Assembly: GCA_002633025.1 (NCBI GenBank)
Contig: NMRB01001472.1
Location: forward strand, 27,092 to 91,091
Direction: 5' to 3'
From: Notospermus geniculatus
Lineage: Eukaryota; Nemertea; Pilidiophora; Heteronemertea; Lineidae
Length of the DNA: 64,000 bases
The first letter of the stretch is position 1. Each line of letters starts with the position of its first letter. The position numbers and the translations under genes were made by a program. Below are positions 44,816 through 56,819 of this stretch, piece after piece. The notes under the pieces were generated by a model. The model was given only the letters and a program-made list of their open reading frames with translations. It had not been told where the DNA came from and searched no databases.

Positions 44816-46213
44816 AGTGTGATGGGGACATTACCGATTTCTAGTGCATCAGGTGAAACGTGAGGATAATCGATCCTCATTGCCGATCAGACACCCACCT
44901 TGGTTGTTTTCCCTAGTGGGTTGGCTCGATAATGCAAAAAAAAAGTTTTAAAAGATCTACAACATTCACTCATTACCATGGATACCAGGCCAGATGGTCG
45001 AGCTTCTTTTTTCCCCGATACGAGAAAATTAAAAGACTTTCTTTATAGCAGAACTTTAAGCTGGTTACAGAAGAAATGTCATTCCAACCACTATTTCCGA
45101 TAAAAGTTGTACTTAATACCTTGAGCAGACAATGTTAGCAAGTAGCAGATCTTGTCTCCCGTACCAATCACCGAGGCGGTCGTCTGATGCGACAGGCTAC
45201 TGATTTAGAAAAGATAATTTCTGTTGTTACAGAAATCCTGTTGTTACAGAAATTAGAGACCTTAAGGTCCGTCACGTCGCCGTCCCCGTCCCCGTTGTGA
45301 ATCCCATTTCTGCGTTCTACGTCATCAGTTGGTGGGGATCGGCGCGCCATCTATCGTTTTGCGGTTACGAGGCGGTCCGAACATCGCTAAGCCGTGACGT
45401 CGGCGGTTCTACTAACTGCTGATAGGCGCCGGTAGACTTTCTGTGCGGTCGGCCCTGATCGCCAGCCAACGCAGACAAGGCGATATCGGTTTTGATATTG
45501 GGTGATCATCGCAGGCGAGAAATTTGCAACGAAGAGATTCACTGCGTGCGGTGACGTAAGGAGCTAGCGCTAAGAAGCCCTGATTACATGTTGTACCTCA
45601 GGAAGGGGTGCACATACATATTGTGAACCCTGACTAATGCAACCGCCTTCACAAAATAATCAAGTCCCCCCTCCTACCGTTAAAGAATACAGAAGCCAGA
45701 AATGCAGAGACAAGAGCTGGTATTCATTAAGTTAATAGCAAATGCTTTTACTTAAGATTTGCACAGCAATTCCCAATGTAAATGTACTGCAAAACTTGAA
45801 GTAAAAGCATATGCTAGCTTTTATGAATATCAGCCAAGGTGAAGGACGATCACATACAATCGACATATCATCTTTGGCAATTTTTTACCCGCAAGTTTTC
45901 AGGGCAAAAACCCTGTCAGTTATATATGACATATCTTATGACATATCGTGGTGTCAGAAAAACTAAAAGGTTCTGCACGCTGCCAGATGACTAATGGCTA
46001 GTTTGGATGGTGGTAACACGAATACTTAGTACAAGGGGCCTGAAGCTGCGAATCACCGCATCAGAATTGCCCGTTTCTTTACCACCGAGTAGCCATATTC
46101 TGTGATGCATTGTGCATGGAGGATGGGACGGGCATGTTCTTACAAACTGTGCTATTCCTCCGCCGAAAATGCAGCTAAGCATAATAGCATAGCATGTGTT
46201 GGTGCATCAGTGG
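44816..46213 (+). repeat. Second tandem duplication, copy D
   Basis: Matches copy C with small indels (for example an extra CTGTTGTTACAGAAAT at 45235) and runs into the expanded satellite. Confidence 0.9.
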
Positions 46214-46784
46214 AGGATGCAACGGGCATATTCTTGACTGTGCTTTCCTCCGCCGAAAACGCAGCTAAGCATAGACGTCTAATAGCATAGCATACATGTA
46301 TGTTGGTGCATCAGTGGAGGATGCAACGGGCATATTCTTGACTGTGCTATTCCTCCGCCGAAAACGCAGCTAAGCATAGACGTCTAATAGTATAGCATGT
46401 GTTGGTGCATCAGTGGAGGATGCAACGGGCATATTCTTGACTGTGCTATTCCTCCGCCGAAAATGCAGCTAAGCATAATAGCATAGCATGTGTTGGTGCA
46501 TCAGTGGAGGATGCAACGGGCATATTCTTGACTGTGCTTTCCTCCGCCGAAAACGCAGCTAAGCATAGACGTCTAATAGCATAGCATACATGTATGTTGG
46601 TGCATCAGTGGAGGATGCAACGGGCATATTCTTGACTGTGCTATTCCTCCGCCGAAAACGCAGCTAAGCATAGACGTCTAATAGTATAGCATGTGTTGGT
46701 GCATCAGTGGAGGATGCAACGGGCATATTCTTGACTGTGCTATTCCTCCGCCGAAAATGCAGCTAAGCACAATAGCATAGCATG
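46090..46784. repeat. Satellite with 294-bp higher-order repeat
   Basis: Units start GGTGCATCAGTGGAGGATGC at 46201, 46305, 46404, 46495, 46599 and 46698, giving spacings of 104, 99, 91, 104, 99. The three unit types (distinguished by AGACGTCT and by CATACATGTAT insertions) recur as one 294-bp trimer. The array enters a 367-base gap. Copy C has only two units at this place. Confidence 0.9.
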
Positions 46785-47151
46785 NNNNNNNNNNNNNNNN
46801 NNNNNNNNNNNNNNNNNNNNNNNNNNNNNNNNNNNNNNNNNNNNNNNNNNNNNNNNNNNNNNNNNNNNNNNNNNNNNNNNNNNNNNNNNNNNNNNNNNNN
46901 NNNNNNNNNNNNNNNNNNNNNNNNNNNNNNNNNNNNNNNNNNNNNNNNNNNNNNNNNNNNNNNNNNNNNNNNNNNNNNNNNNNNNNNNNNNNNNNNNNNN
47001 NNNNNNNNNNNNNNNNNNNNNNNNNNNNNNNNNNNNNNNNNNNNNNNNNNNNNNNNNNNNNNNNNNNNNNNNNNNNNNNNNNNNNNNNNNNNNNNNNNNN
47101 NNNNNNNNNNNNNNNNNNNNNNNNNNNNNNNNNNNNNNNNNNNNNNNNNNN
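46785..47151. other. Assembly gap (367 N) in the satellite
   Basis: Probably hides more satellite units; the true length is unknown. Confidence 0.99.
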
Positions 47152-47991
47152 CAAGATGGCGCCGGGTGATTGACAGCGAACTACTTGGCTTGGCTGATCA
47201 TGTGATCCCTCGATCCCCGTAGTTACTAGGATCAAAATACCTACAAACCTCGCTTATTATGATAGTTGTTACTTGCCATACAATTATTCACAAAAAATCT
47301 GTAAATATATTTGCATTAAACAAAGAATGTTAAGCCAGTCACTTGGGACTTATTTTATTCCTACGCTGTGATGAGGTCGCGGACGTACACGTCGGCCAAA
47401 TCTGGCCGATGTGATGCGTTCCACGGCTACACAGGTCTGTGCATAAGCAGTCTCACCGCAAGCAGTCTCGCGCAGCCTGTGTGTACACAATGGTCAGGAA
47501 GTTGTGAGCTGCGGAGCTTGGAATGCCTGGGAAAACTTACCAAATGCATAATAAGTTACTTACATGTATAATGGATGACAAAAATGTTACATCTCAAAAG
47601 CGTTTTTACGAAATGCTTGACATGCGTGTTTTTTATTGCAGACAAAAGGCAGAGTTCAGACGGCGTCTTTTTACACTACTTTATATTTGATGACATAAAA
47701 GTCTAGATACGACTTCATGACAATAGGATTTAACGATTGAAAATATTCCTTGATGTCGATATGAATATACGCGGATGTATTTCTTGTAAATCAAAAATTC
47801 TAATATAGAGAACAAAGGATTGTATTGTTGTTTTTTTTAACAAGCTCGACTTGCTCAAAGTGTCTTTTTTGTTCCTTTTTCATGTGTTTTGTGTCATTCA
47901 CCATTTCCTTAATTTTCATTCAAACGAACTAATGGTTAAAATCAGGGCAGAGACCATACATGCCATAAGGGTAGATTCATCCTTCTCCGTT
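47152..47991. other. No gene recognised
   Basis: Unique-looking, AT-rich toward the right. No convincing frame. Confidence 0.4.
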
Positions 47992-48098
47992 TTACGCTTT
48001 GCGCTTGTGCGTTCCCTATGTTTATGTGTGGTACCAATAAAAAATTACTTTTTCTACCATGCACTCACATAGGAAACGGACAAGCGCAAAACGCAAAG
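47992..48098. repeat. Imperfect foldback around GCGCTTGTGCG
   Basis: ACGCTTTGCGCTTGTGCG at the left pairs with CAAGCGCAAAACGCAAAG at the right over about 50 bases per arm. Confidence 0.65.
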
Positions 48099-48159
48099 TA
48101 ATTGGCCTTAAAGCATCAATGACGATGATGTTCCTTTCACAGACAATTCTGGCCTCTAA

Positions 48160-48308
48160 AGCGGCCTCACGTGCAATATTATTGCACAATATGAGGATCA
48201 AAATGGGCAATATTATTGCCAATCTTTCTTCACTGATTATGCCAGAACCACATGACACCCATTTTGGACCCCTTACTGTGCAATAATATTGATCGTGTAC
48301 GGCCCGCT
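48160..48308. mobile_element. MITE, AGCGG ends, TTAA-like target
   Basis: AGCGGCCTCACGTG with GCAATATTATTGCAC inside pairs with the right end. Flanks are CTAA and TTAA. 149 bp. Confidence 0.7.
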
Positions 48309-48611
48309 TTAATGTGATGTGGTTTACCATCCATTGCCGTAGCCCAGAGTTTCTGTGAACCTATGCAAAATGTTCAACATTGCTCCAAGTTACACAGACA
48401 AAATCCCCTGACTTATAAACTGCCATTATCAGGAAACTGCCGAAGAAATAGTGTTCTATAATGTGAACAAAAAGGCTTTCACTTTCTCTTGGGGCAAAAG
48501 TATGACAACGACGTGTTAGACCCCGAGGCTAGGTTTCAGCAGTATTTCCTATAGTCTCTTCGGAGATGGTAGGACGTCAATTTTATCAAAGATATACATT
48601 ATTTGTTATAG

Positions 48612-49215
48612 CATAAAGGAATCAAACATACGATGAACTGAGGGATACTCTTCGTGCGTTGCCACCAAATTCTTCTCGCCGCCTGAATTAGGCTTTACGT
48701 AATAGGCAGGAGCTTCAACTTTTTTTGTGATGGTGGGGAACATGAATCTGTCAACCTGACCGCTCGAATTGCATTCCTGAAGATAACAGAGCTATTTTCA
48801 GCGTCATTAGTGTTCCATGTGTACATTTACGTAAGCCTATTCAAATGTACACAGATGACCCTATCACATCATCGTTCGTGTGTGGTTCACATTAATTCAG
48901 TCCTGTTGTATCATAATATCAATTTGTCAGAATTCAACAAAATTTGCACTAAACATGCAGAATCTTGCCAATCATATGAAAGAGTCAGAATGAATATCTG
49001 TTGAAGTTTAAAGGGATACTGTCCACATTTATAAAACGCTAAATCTGTAAGTTAAACCTTTATGTTTGATTCCTTAAGGCTTCCGTTACATGGAAGTATA
49101 CGGTATACGAAAAGGCCGATTAACAAAGGCTTCCCGAGGATTCACGACCGTGAAGCCATTGTTTACCGGCTGTTTCGTATACCGTATACTTCTATGTAAG
49201 GGAAGCCTTATGGTT
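48612..49215. mobile_element. Third copy of the ATAAAGGAATCAAACAT element, interrupted
   Basis: Same interior as 29553-30035 (GAGGGATAC, GGAGCTTCAACTTTTTTTG, TTTAAAGGGATACTGTCCAC) with more divergence. Its right terminus is split by the element at 49077. Confidence 0.75.
49077..49207. mobile_element. MITE with AGGCTTCC ends
   Basis: Arms AGGCTTCCGTTACATGGAAG and GTATACGGTATACGAAA are inverted at the right end. TTA at the left and TTAT at the right suggest a TTA/TTAA target. 131 bp, inside the preceding element. Confidence 0.75.
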
Positions 49216-49279
49216 ACAGGGATAGGTCCATCGGAGTAAGTCAGATTCAGTGACCAGGTACCAAAAATACTGTTGTCAA

Positions 49280-49452
49280 TCTAAATATCGAACATAGAGC
49301 ACAAAGAACGACACACAAAATGGTACGATACGTAAAGGTCGTCTCCGAATTTCGCAAATTTTTGGCCCCAACCGGGGTCGTCCTCAGGCACTTTCTAGTA
49401 GAGATCCCAGAAGTAAAAGTAAAAAAATTCGGAGACGACTTTTGCGTATCGT
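49280..49452. mobile_element. GTCGTCTCCGAATTTCGC element, internally deleted
   Basis: ACGACACACAAAATG and GTCGTCTCCGAATTTCGC, then CCCCAACCGGGGTC, match the fuller copy at 61724-61975. The second arm here is only ATTCGGAGACGAC. Confidence 0.7.
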
Positions 49453-49756
49453 TGTCAATCTAAAGAGAACATTATGAAGGAGTGGTACATTTCCAATACT
49501 CATTGTACAACTGTATTCAGTGCAACATTTCAAAGCAAAACTTCTTTAATATCTTTAACAGTGACATCTATGAAAAAGCAACACACAGAAGGGAAAGGCG
49601 TTACTGCTTTTGGTAATGTGACGATGCATATCGCCTCAGCGAGTAAAACAAACATGCGATGCGTGGTGCAGTTGTCTTTTGTCAGATATCAAAATGCGAT
49701 TTAACAATAAAACATTTCTGACTTTAAGATTCAAACGTAAGACAATACTGGTAAGA

Positions 49757-50475
49757 AAGAAATAAAACGACAAATATCAAGCACAAAGTGAATGTCAGCG
49801 AAATACCGAGTGATGTGACGCCAACGTGTCGTGTATTTTCGTCGTTTTCAAGAGAGGCTAGGCTTTTCTTCGGGGACAAACATTTCAGATACTGATTACT
49901 AATCCTCCTGACGGATTCCAGCTCTCCCCACGCAGCTGCAGGCGCACTTGTCAGACTGCGTTGCTATGCCTCTCAATTTCCCACAATCATTTCTTCATTC
50001 TTTTCCATTTGGATCATTGGGACCGTAGTTATGATGGATCTCCTGACAGTCAGACTGGCCTCGCACAAAGGCACCGGAATGAATATTGGGGTTGGACAGA
50101 ATATTTCCCTGGTACACGGGTAACAAGCATCCTATATATTATAGAGTTTTATTCGCAAAGCCCCCGAAACCCCAACGCGAACGCCAAACCCATCCATTGT
50201 TGGATGCCACGAAGTGATCACCGAACAAAAGGCTGAACAAAAGGCACTTTCTGTAAATTTACATATGATGCGGGATCGAACCAACGAACAGATGCATGCG
50301 CCCGCCCATGAAGAGTTCTATCATGTGACTTTCTAGATTCACTACTCACTCGAAGCACGTTATACATCAATGAAGTGATCAATGTCGATAACACACATTT
50401 CCACTTCGCCTGCCAAGAGATTTTCCATGTTATTACAACTAATAAACCCACTTTATGCATTTTCTTCGCAGAAAA
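49757..50475 (+). repeat. Third tandem duplication, copy E
   Basis: Matches 50477-51963, but with a deletion that joins the middle of one MITE to the middle of another (about 50245). It is followed directly by a single N at 50476 and then by the start of copy F. Confidence 0.88.
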
Positions 50476-50862
50476 NAAGAAATAAAACGACAAATATCAA
50501 GCACAAAGTGAATGTCAGCGAAATACCGAGTGATGTGACGCCAACGTGTCGTGTATTTTCGTCGTTTTCAAGAGAGGCTAGGCTTTTCTTCGGGGACAAA
50601 CATTTCAGATACTGATTACTAATCCTCCTGACGGATTCCAGCTCTCCCCACGCAGCTACAGGCGCACTTGTCAGACTGCGTTGCTATGCCTCTCAATTTC
50701 CCACAATCATTTCTTCATTCTTTTCCATTTGGATCATTGGGGCCGTAGTTATGATGGATCTCCTGACAGTCAGACTGGCCTCGCACAAAGGCACCGGAAT
50801 GAATATTGGGCTTGGACAGAATATTTCCCTGGTACACGGGTAACAAGCATCCTATATATTAT

Positions 50863-51112
50863 AGAGTTTTATTCGCAAAGCCCCCGAAACCCCAACGCGA
50901 ACGCCAAACCCATTGTTGGATGCCACGAAGAGATCACCGAACAAAAGGTTAAGGCCGCGTTCGCTTCAACATGGCGTTTCGGGGGCACTCTCTAGTTTTC
51001 GCAAAACCCCCGAAACGCCGACGCGAACGTCTATCCTATCGTTCACTGCTCCATCGAACAATGGGATTGGCGTTCGCGTTGGCGTTTCGGGGGCTTTGCG
51101 AAAACTCTATCT
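50863..51112. mobile_element. Palindromic element, GCAAAGCCCCCGAAAC arms
   Basis: CGCAAAGCCCCCGAAACCCC and CAACGCGAACGCCAAACCCA are inverted at the right (GCGTTTCGGGGGCTTTGCG). A second nested pair, GGCGTTTCGGGGG / CCCCCGAAACGCC, lies inside at 50972-51018. Copy E keeps only the left part. Confidence 0.78.
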
Positions 51113-51447
51113 CTCTATTTATAAGTTATACATGTACGGCATCTGCACTGAGCAGTTCCGCTAGTGAGCTGTTCGGAAATGTTCGCTTGTCGATGCAACA
51201 AACTTATACACGGGTAACAAGTACATGTATCCTGTATGTACAAATATTAAGTTCGCGTGTCCATGCTGCAAAGTTGTACTGCAAACAGACGTCAATGAAC
51301 CATCTCGCCCCAGATCATGGCCTAAAACCGAACCCAACAATATGATGACCAGGGGCCTCTTTCATAAAGTGGTAGGCCTACCTTTAACCAAATGGAAAAT
51401 GCATTGAAGTTAATAGCTTAAAGTCACTTTATGAAACAGGCCCCACA

Positions 51448-51747
51448 CTGTTAGAAATTATTAATTTTACAATAGTAATTTTGCAGAAATTTTACAGAAA
51501 TTGCCTGCAGCAGAGTCCCCAACACTTTCTGTAAATTTACATATGGTATGATTTATGTTTTCCTGTATTGGTTGGACTCCATTGGACATCCCATTATGAT
51601 GCCTTCTGAGAGCAGTATGAAAATATAATTTGGTCAGCCTCCAGTCAAGTCTCTCTTAACATTTATTTAAGTCTGTAATTTTACAGATCCAGTCCTGGGG
51701 ACTCTGCTGCACAGATTTTCTGTAAAATCCTCTGTTATTTCTAACAG
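51448..51747. mobile_element. D-family MITE, uninterrupted
   Basis: Ends CTGTTAGAAAT and ATTTCTAACAG, with CTGCAGCAGAGTCCCC / GGGGACTCTGCTGCA inside. Same family as the outer element of the nest at 6787. Confidence 0.75.
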
Positions 51748-52500
51748 TGCAGATAGCGGGATCGAACCAACGAACAGATATGCATGCGCCCGCCCATGAA
51801 GAGTTCTATCATGTGACTTTCTAGATTCACTACTCACTCGAAGCACGTTATACATCAATGAAGTGATCAATGTCGATAACACACATTTCCACTTCGCCTG
51901 CCAAGAGATTTTCCATGTTATTACAACTAATAAACCCACTTTATGCATTTTCTTCGCAGAAAATGATCAGTGTTTGCACCTGTTCCAATGCTAAGTTCCA
52001 GGCTAACTTGACTACATCTTCACAAGGAATAGCGTGTGGTTATCCAGGCGACTTACGTCTGCTATTTTGAAAAACACGACAATATATCAAAGGCTGCTCA
52101 CGCAATCCGGTGGTTCATTAGGACCAATTTACGTGTATAGATTTCATCACACTTAAGACCAATTTTTTTCCGGTGCCTTAAGACTATTCAGAAGTAGTTA
52201 CTGGCAATTTCAGCTGCCACAATGAAGTAATGTACATGTACCTCGGAAGCACAAAAAAAACTTCTAAAGAAAAAGACCAGTATGTGAAAAAAGATAGTTA
52301 CTAAATTTTGCCAATAGATGTACGCCTACATCTAAGTGCAGTGTCTGATTACTGAAAGAGGCTGTGATGCATCCAATCTCAAGAGAATTGGTACCAACTT
52401 CAGAGTTTGAGATTGGTACAAAGAAGAATCCATGCTCCAACCCGAGCGACACACCTTAAGAAATCCACTCTCCAGGCATATGAGTTGGTGAAGTGTCATT

Positions 52501-52893
52501 AGGGAGGTTTTGCAAATCTGACGAAAAACGAAGTACGAAATACGAAATTGGACTTCATTTCTTTGACGTAATGTATTTCAGGAGATGGTTGGTACCACAA
52601 ATATCGCCTGCTGCAAGAGCGTCTTTTCAGCGTATTACGTTAAACCGATAGAGTTACGGTGTATATTAAACTTTGAAATTTCTCTTTCGTTTCCACTTCG
52701 TAGATATGAAGTTGAAATTTATAAATTCAAGATGCACTATACCTCTTTCGGTCTTACATGACATGCTAAAAGACGCACTGGCAGCAGGGACATTCGTGGT
52801 ACCAACCATCTTCAGAAATACATAAGGTCCTGGAAATGAAGTTGAATTTCGTATTTCGTACTTCGTTTTTCGTCAGATTTGCGAAACCTCCCT
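52501..52893. mobile_element. Palindromic MITE with AGGGAGGTTT ends (copy E4)
   Basis: The left arm AGGGAGGTTTTGCAAATCTG and the right arm GTCAGATTTGCGAAACCTC are inverted; TACGAAATACGAAATT follows. A second pair, GGTTGGTACCACAAATATCG / GGTACCAACC, lies inside. The right half is repeated at 53900-54080 by the next tandem duplication. Confidence 0.8.
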
Positions 52894-53899
52894 GTTATCG
52901 GTATATCGAGTTCTGAGAACGTAGAGTAATGCTTTTTCCTTCCATAAATCTGATGAACCTAGACAAAGTTAACCTAAAAATTAATACTTTCAGCAACATA
53001 TACTAGTGTCTGGTGAAATCCAATATTTCTGTCTGGCAATTGGCGACAACCAGATTGAAATATTTCCGTCTGGCAATGGTATAACGTTGAACTAGCGGGG
53101 TACGTTCCGCTGCTTGTCATCTGTGATTCAAATAGTTCAAAAGACAGAGATCTGGAAAGGTCAGGCTTCAGAAAAAGGAACTCATGTTGCAAGACGGGAG
53201 CTAACATGGTTAAGCGATGATGATATCGGATAAACTTTGATTTCAAATGGGATAATGGATATTGGGATGGGATAATATTCAAGAATTTTACAACGTGTGA
53301 CCTTTGTTGGTCCATGGTGTTGAATAATGAAGACGCTTCTCGATATAAGGACGAAATAATCCGGCAACGTGTTGCTTGATGCCGCCATCGCTAATAACTC
53401 CAGATTTATTTATTTTATTTATTTTATTGATTTATTTATCTATTTATCATAAATTCGTGGGTTAATTCTTCATTAAAACAAACATAGATAAAACATGCCT
53501 TAAAACATTTTACATTTAGATATCATAGAATTTGATAAAACATACATCTAAAACATTTGACATTAATTTAGATATCACAGATAAAACTTGCCAAGAAAAA
53601 CCCACAGGGAGAACACAGTATGCCGACGCCGTTAAAACCGTCCCTCCCAAAGAGTCTGGGTAGCTCCACACTGCCACTACCGCAGACAAAAATTTGCCCT
53701 AGCCGGGAGTCGAAGCGGGGACCTAAGGTTTACTGGGCAAGAGCTCTAGCTGACAGAGCTACCGAGACAACTTGCAAATGTAAACTTGCAGCTGTAAGTG
53801 ACAAGCACCGTGGTGGACAACATCACCAACAGACCAACAACTGACCTTTTAGTTATAATTCAAAGTCAGGCAAAAGCCGTCTCGCACCAATAATCCAAT
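52721..53899 (+). repeat. Fourth tandem duplication, copy G
   Basis: Begins inside MITE E4 (ATAAATTCAAGATGCAC) and repeats at 53900 with a period of 1179. Contains one SINE. Confidence 0.9.
53404..53770 (-). mobile_element. tRNA-derived SINE (copy G)
   Basis: On the minus strand it starts GTTGTCTCGGTAGCTCTGTC (A-box-like) and has GCTTCGACTCCCGG (B-box-like) about 50 bases on. It ends in AATAAATAAA repeats at 53404-53450. The partner is at 54590-54948. Confidence 0.72.
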
Positions 53900-55068
53900 A
53901 TAAATTCAAGATGCACTATACCTCTTTCGGTCTTACATGACATGCTAAAAGACGCACTGGCAGCAGGGACATTCGTGGTACCAACCATCTCCAGAAATAC
54001 ATAAGGTCCTGGAAATGAAGTTGAATTTCGTATTTCGTACTTCGTTTTTCGTCAGATTTGCGAAACCTCCCTGTTATCGGTATACCGAGTTCTGAGAACG
54101 TAGAGTAATGCTTTTTCCTTCAGTCCATTAATCTGAAGAACCTAGACAAAGTTAACCTAAAAATTAATACTTTCAGCAACATATATACTAGTGTCTGGTG
54201 ACATCCAATATTTCTGTCTGGCAATTGGCGACAACCAGATTGAAATATCTCCGTCTGGCAATGGTATAACGTTGAACTAGCGGGGTACGTTCCGCTGCTT
54301 GTCAGCTGTGATTCAAATAGTTCAAAAGACAGAGATCTGGAAAGGTCAGGCTTCAGAAAAAGGAACTCATGTTGCAAGACGGGAGCTAACATGGTATAAG
54401 CGATGATGATATCGGATAAACTTTGATTTCAAATGGGATAATGGATATTGGGATGGGATAATATTCAAGAATTTTACAACGTCTGACCTTTGTTGGTCCA
54501 TGGTGTTGAATAATGAAGACGCTTCTCGATATAAGGACGAAATAATCCGGCAACGTGATGCTTGATGCGGCCTTCGCTAATAACTCCAGATTTATTTATT
54601 TATTTATCTATTTATTATAAATTCGTGGGTTAATTCTTCATTAAAACATAAATGTGTTGATAAAACATGCCTTAAAACATTTTACATTTAGATATCACAG
54701 AATTTGATAAAACATACATCTAAAACATTTGACATTAGATAGTAGGCCTATCACAGATAAAACTTGCCAAGAAAAACCCACAGGGAGAAGAGAGTAGGCC
54801 GAAGCCATTAAAATCGTCCCTCCCAAAGAGTCTGGGTAGCTCCACACTGTCACTTCCGCAGACAAAAAATTTGCCCTTACACCGGGAGTCGAAGCGGGGA
54901 CCTAAGGTTTACTAGGCAAGAGCTAGCCGACTGAGCTACCGAGACAACTTGAACTTGCAGATGTAAGTGACAAGCACCGTGATGGACAACATAATCACCA
55001 ACAGACCAACAACTGACCTTTTAGTTATAATTCAAAGTAGGCAAAAGCCGTCTCGCACCAATAATCCA
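53900..55068 (+). repeat. Fourth tandem duplication, copy H
   Basis: Second copy of 52721-53899 with substitutions and short indels. The SINE is at 54590-54948, minus strand. Confidence 0.9.
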
Positions 55069-56135
55069 TGGCCTTTTAGCTATTACTCGTCGAGTAGACT
55101 ATACCTTTGATAGATGACAGGAGATAAAATAGCGATTGTTTAGAAGTGCTTTTTAACGAGTCACTTCTGTTGACTTCCATTATATCCCGCCGTGGTAATC
55201 TCTTGATGGCTCCCGCAAATAGCCGCCAGTCATAGATATCGCGCAGGAAAGGAGAAATGGGAGACATAACACAGAGAAACGCCACGGGCTTTTTCTGCCA
55301 ACGATTCTTGATACATTTAATACTCTCTTCTCGAGTTAAAACTTTTACAAAAATGCGCAACCGTTACATCATCGTTTTTTACTCACTGTGTGCAAACCAA
55401 TTTGTACATGGATTTGGATTGTTGCATTTTACCCCAGTTCCTTCCAAACAAAACCTTTGGGGAGAACGAATTCAACGACAAGACTGTTAAGCTAGGAATC
55501 CACTGCTGATTTTCTGCTTTGCGTCTTGCTTTGCAACCTGCTACCTGCGATTGAATACGACCGCAAGGAACTGATACAAGTGTAACATCTGTGAGTGTTT
55601 CTGTANAAAACCTTTACCAAAATGTAGTAATCTGCACTACTTTCAAGATGGAAACCTAGCACCTGCGCTAGTGGTGTTATAGAAGATAACGCCATCTAGT
55701 GTCAAGTGTGAAAATGATTTTGGCGGTCAGGGATGAGGTTACAGAGTCTCAAAAATGCATGGTTTCAGCAATCGTTCGCCCATTCTTAGTTTCTCCCTCG
55801 AGGTCCTACTCCATCAGCTACAGTAGGTTGTTCGTGTACATCCAGGGTTCTTTCCACTTGCACAAAAGAATCCCGAGAAATGGCTGAGGAACCGGAACAG
55901 ATCTCGACCAATTGTACATTTGTCCAGACGACTCACTGACCCCAACCTTACATGTAGATCAAAACCTCCCGAGGCGAGTATTTCTCACTTTTTCAACTGT
56001 CTGACGGTCGTTTCTTACCAGTCTGCAACGCCGGAAGGAGAAGATTACGGACGAATCATTCGGCGGAGGGATTTCCGCTAACCCCTGCGCTCAATCACCA
56101 GAACCTCATGCTGTCGGCAGCATCTTTTGTCAACA
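55069..56135. other. No gene recognised
   Basis: Contains a single N at 55606 and several overlapping small frames without domain match. Confidence 0.4.
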
Positions 56136-56209
56136 TCAATAGGTGGACAGCGTTTGGTTGGCAAAAAGCGCTTCGTCTTTAAAAACAACTTCTTGCAGCT
56201 CGCCAAAAT

Positions 56210-56800
56210 TCCCGTGCTGAGAAAGCACGACATCAATCGTGGATGTCGACGTTAAAGCCCCTCTTCTGTATTGAATTTTACGGTAAAGGGGGTAAGAAAT
56301 AAAAGTGGAAAATAAGAAGTGAGACATTTTGCACTTTTGCGCAAATTTTTCAATTTCTCGAATTGGGGTAATATTTTCCCATTTTGAGAAATATCGCCCG
56401 AAAAATCAGAGAAAACATCATGTCATTTTAAGAAAATTTCTCAATATGGAAAAAATTCTATCCCAATCTTAGACATTGAAAAATTTGCCCAAAAGTGCGA
56501 AAATTTCCCACTTCTTATTTTCCACTTTTATTTCTTACTCCCTTGGTACTGTTAGGAGAGTGCACGTTGATGTCTCATAGCTCGTGAAGTTCCCCAAAAT
56601 GCTTGCCTGAAACGTACTTCAGAGAATCAAGGCCTAGTTTTCAGCACACATTGAAAAACTGCAGTGAGAGCTCTAGATAAATGTATTCACAGGTAGAGCA
56701 TAGTACATTTTACACTACACTGACGTCGTGATCGCCGTGCACTGACGTCGAGAATCACGGTTTTTTTTCAAATTCAATACAGAGGGGCTTTATAGGCTAA
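56210..56800. mobile_element. Nested foldback pair
   Basis: The inner element 56286-56543 has GGGTAAGAAATAAAAGTGG arms. Outside it, TAAAGCCCCTCTTCTGTATT (56254-56274) pairs with AATACAGAGGGGCTTTA (56777-56793), so an outer palindrome surrounds it. The right flank 56570-56715 recurs inverted at 63736-63890. Confidence 0.65.
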
Positions 56801-56819
56801 GTATTGTCAAACACCAGTC

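Larger units (their letters stand above)
50477..51963 (+). repeat. Third tandem duplication, copy F
   Basis: Longer version of copy E. It carries a complete palindromic element (50863-51112) and a D-family MITE (51448-51747) that are truncated or missing in E. Confidence 0.88.

Noticed and set aside
46090-46784. CRISPR array
   Set aside because: Tandem satellite with no unique spacers, in an animal genome.
46678-47235. Open frames through the gap at 46785-47151
   Set aside because: Made of Ns and satellite units; not coding.
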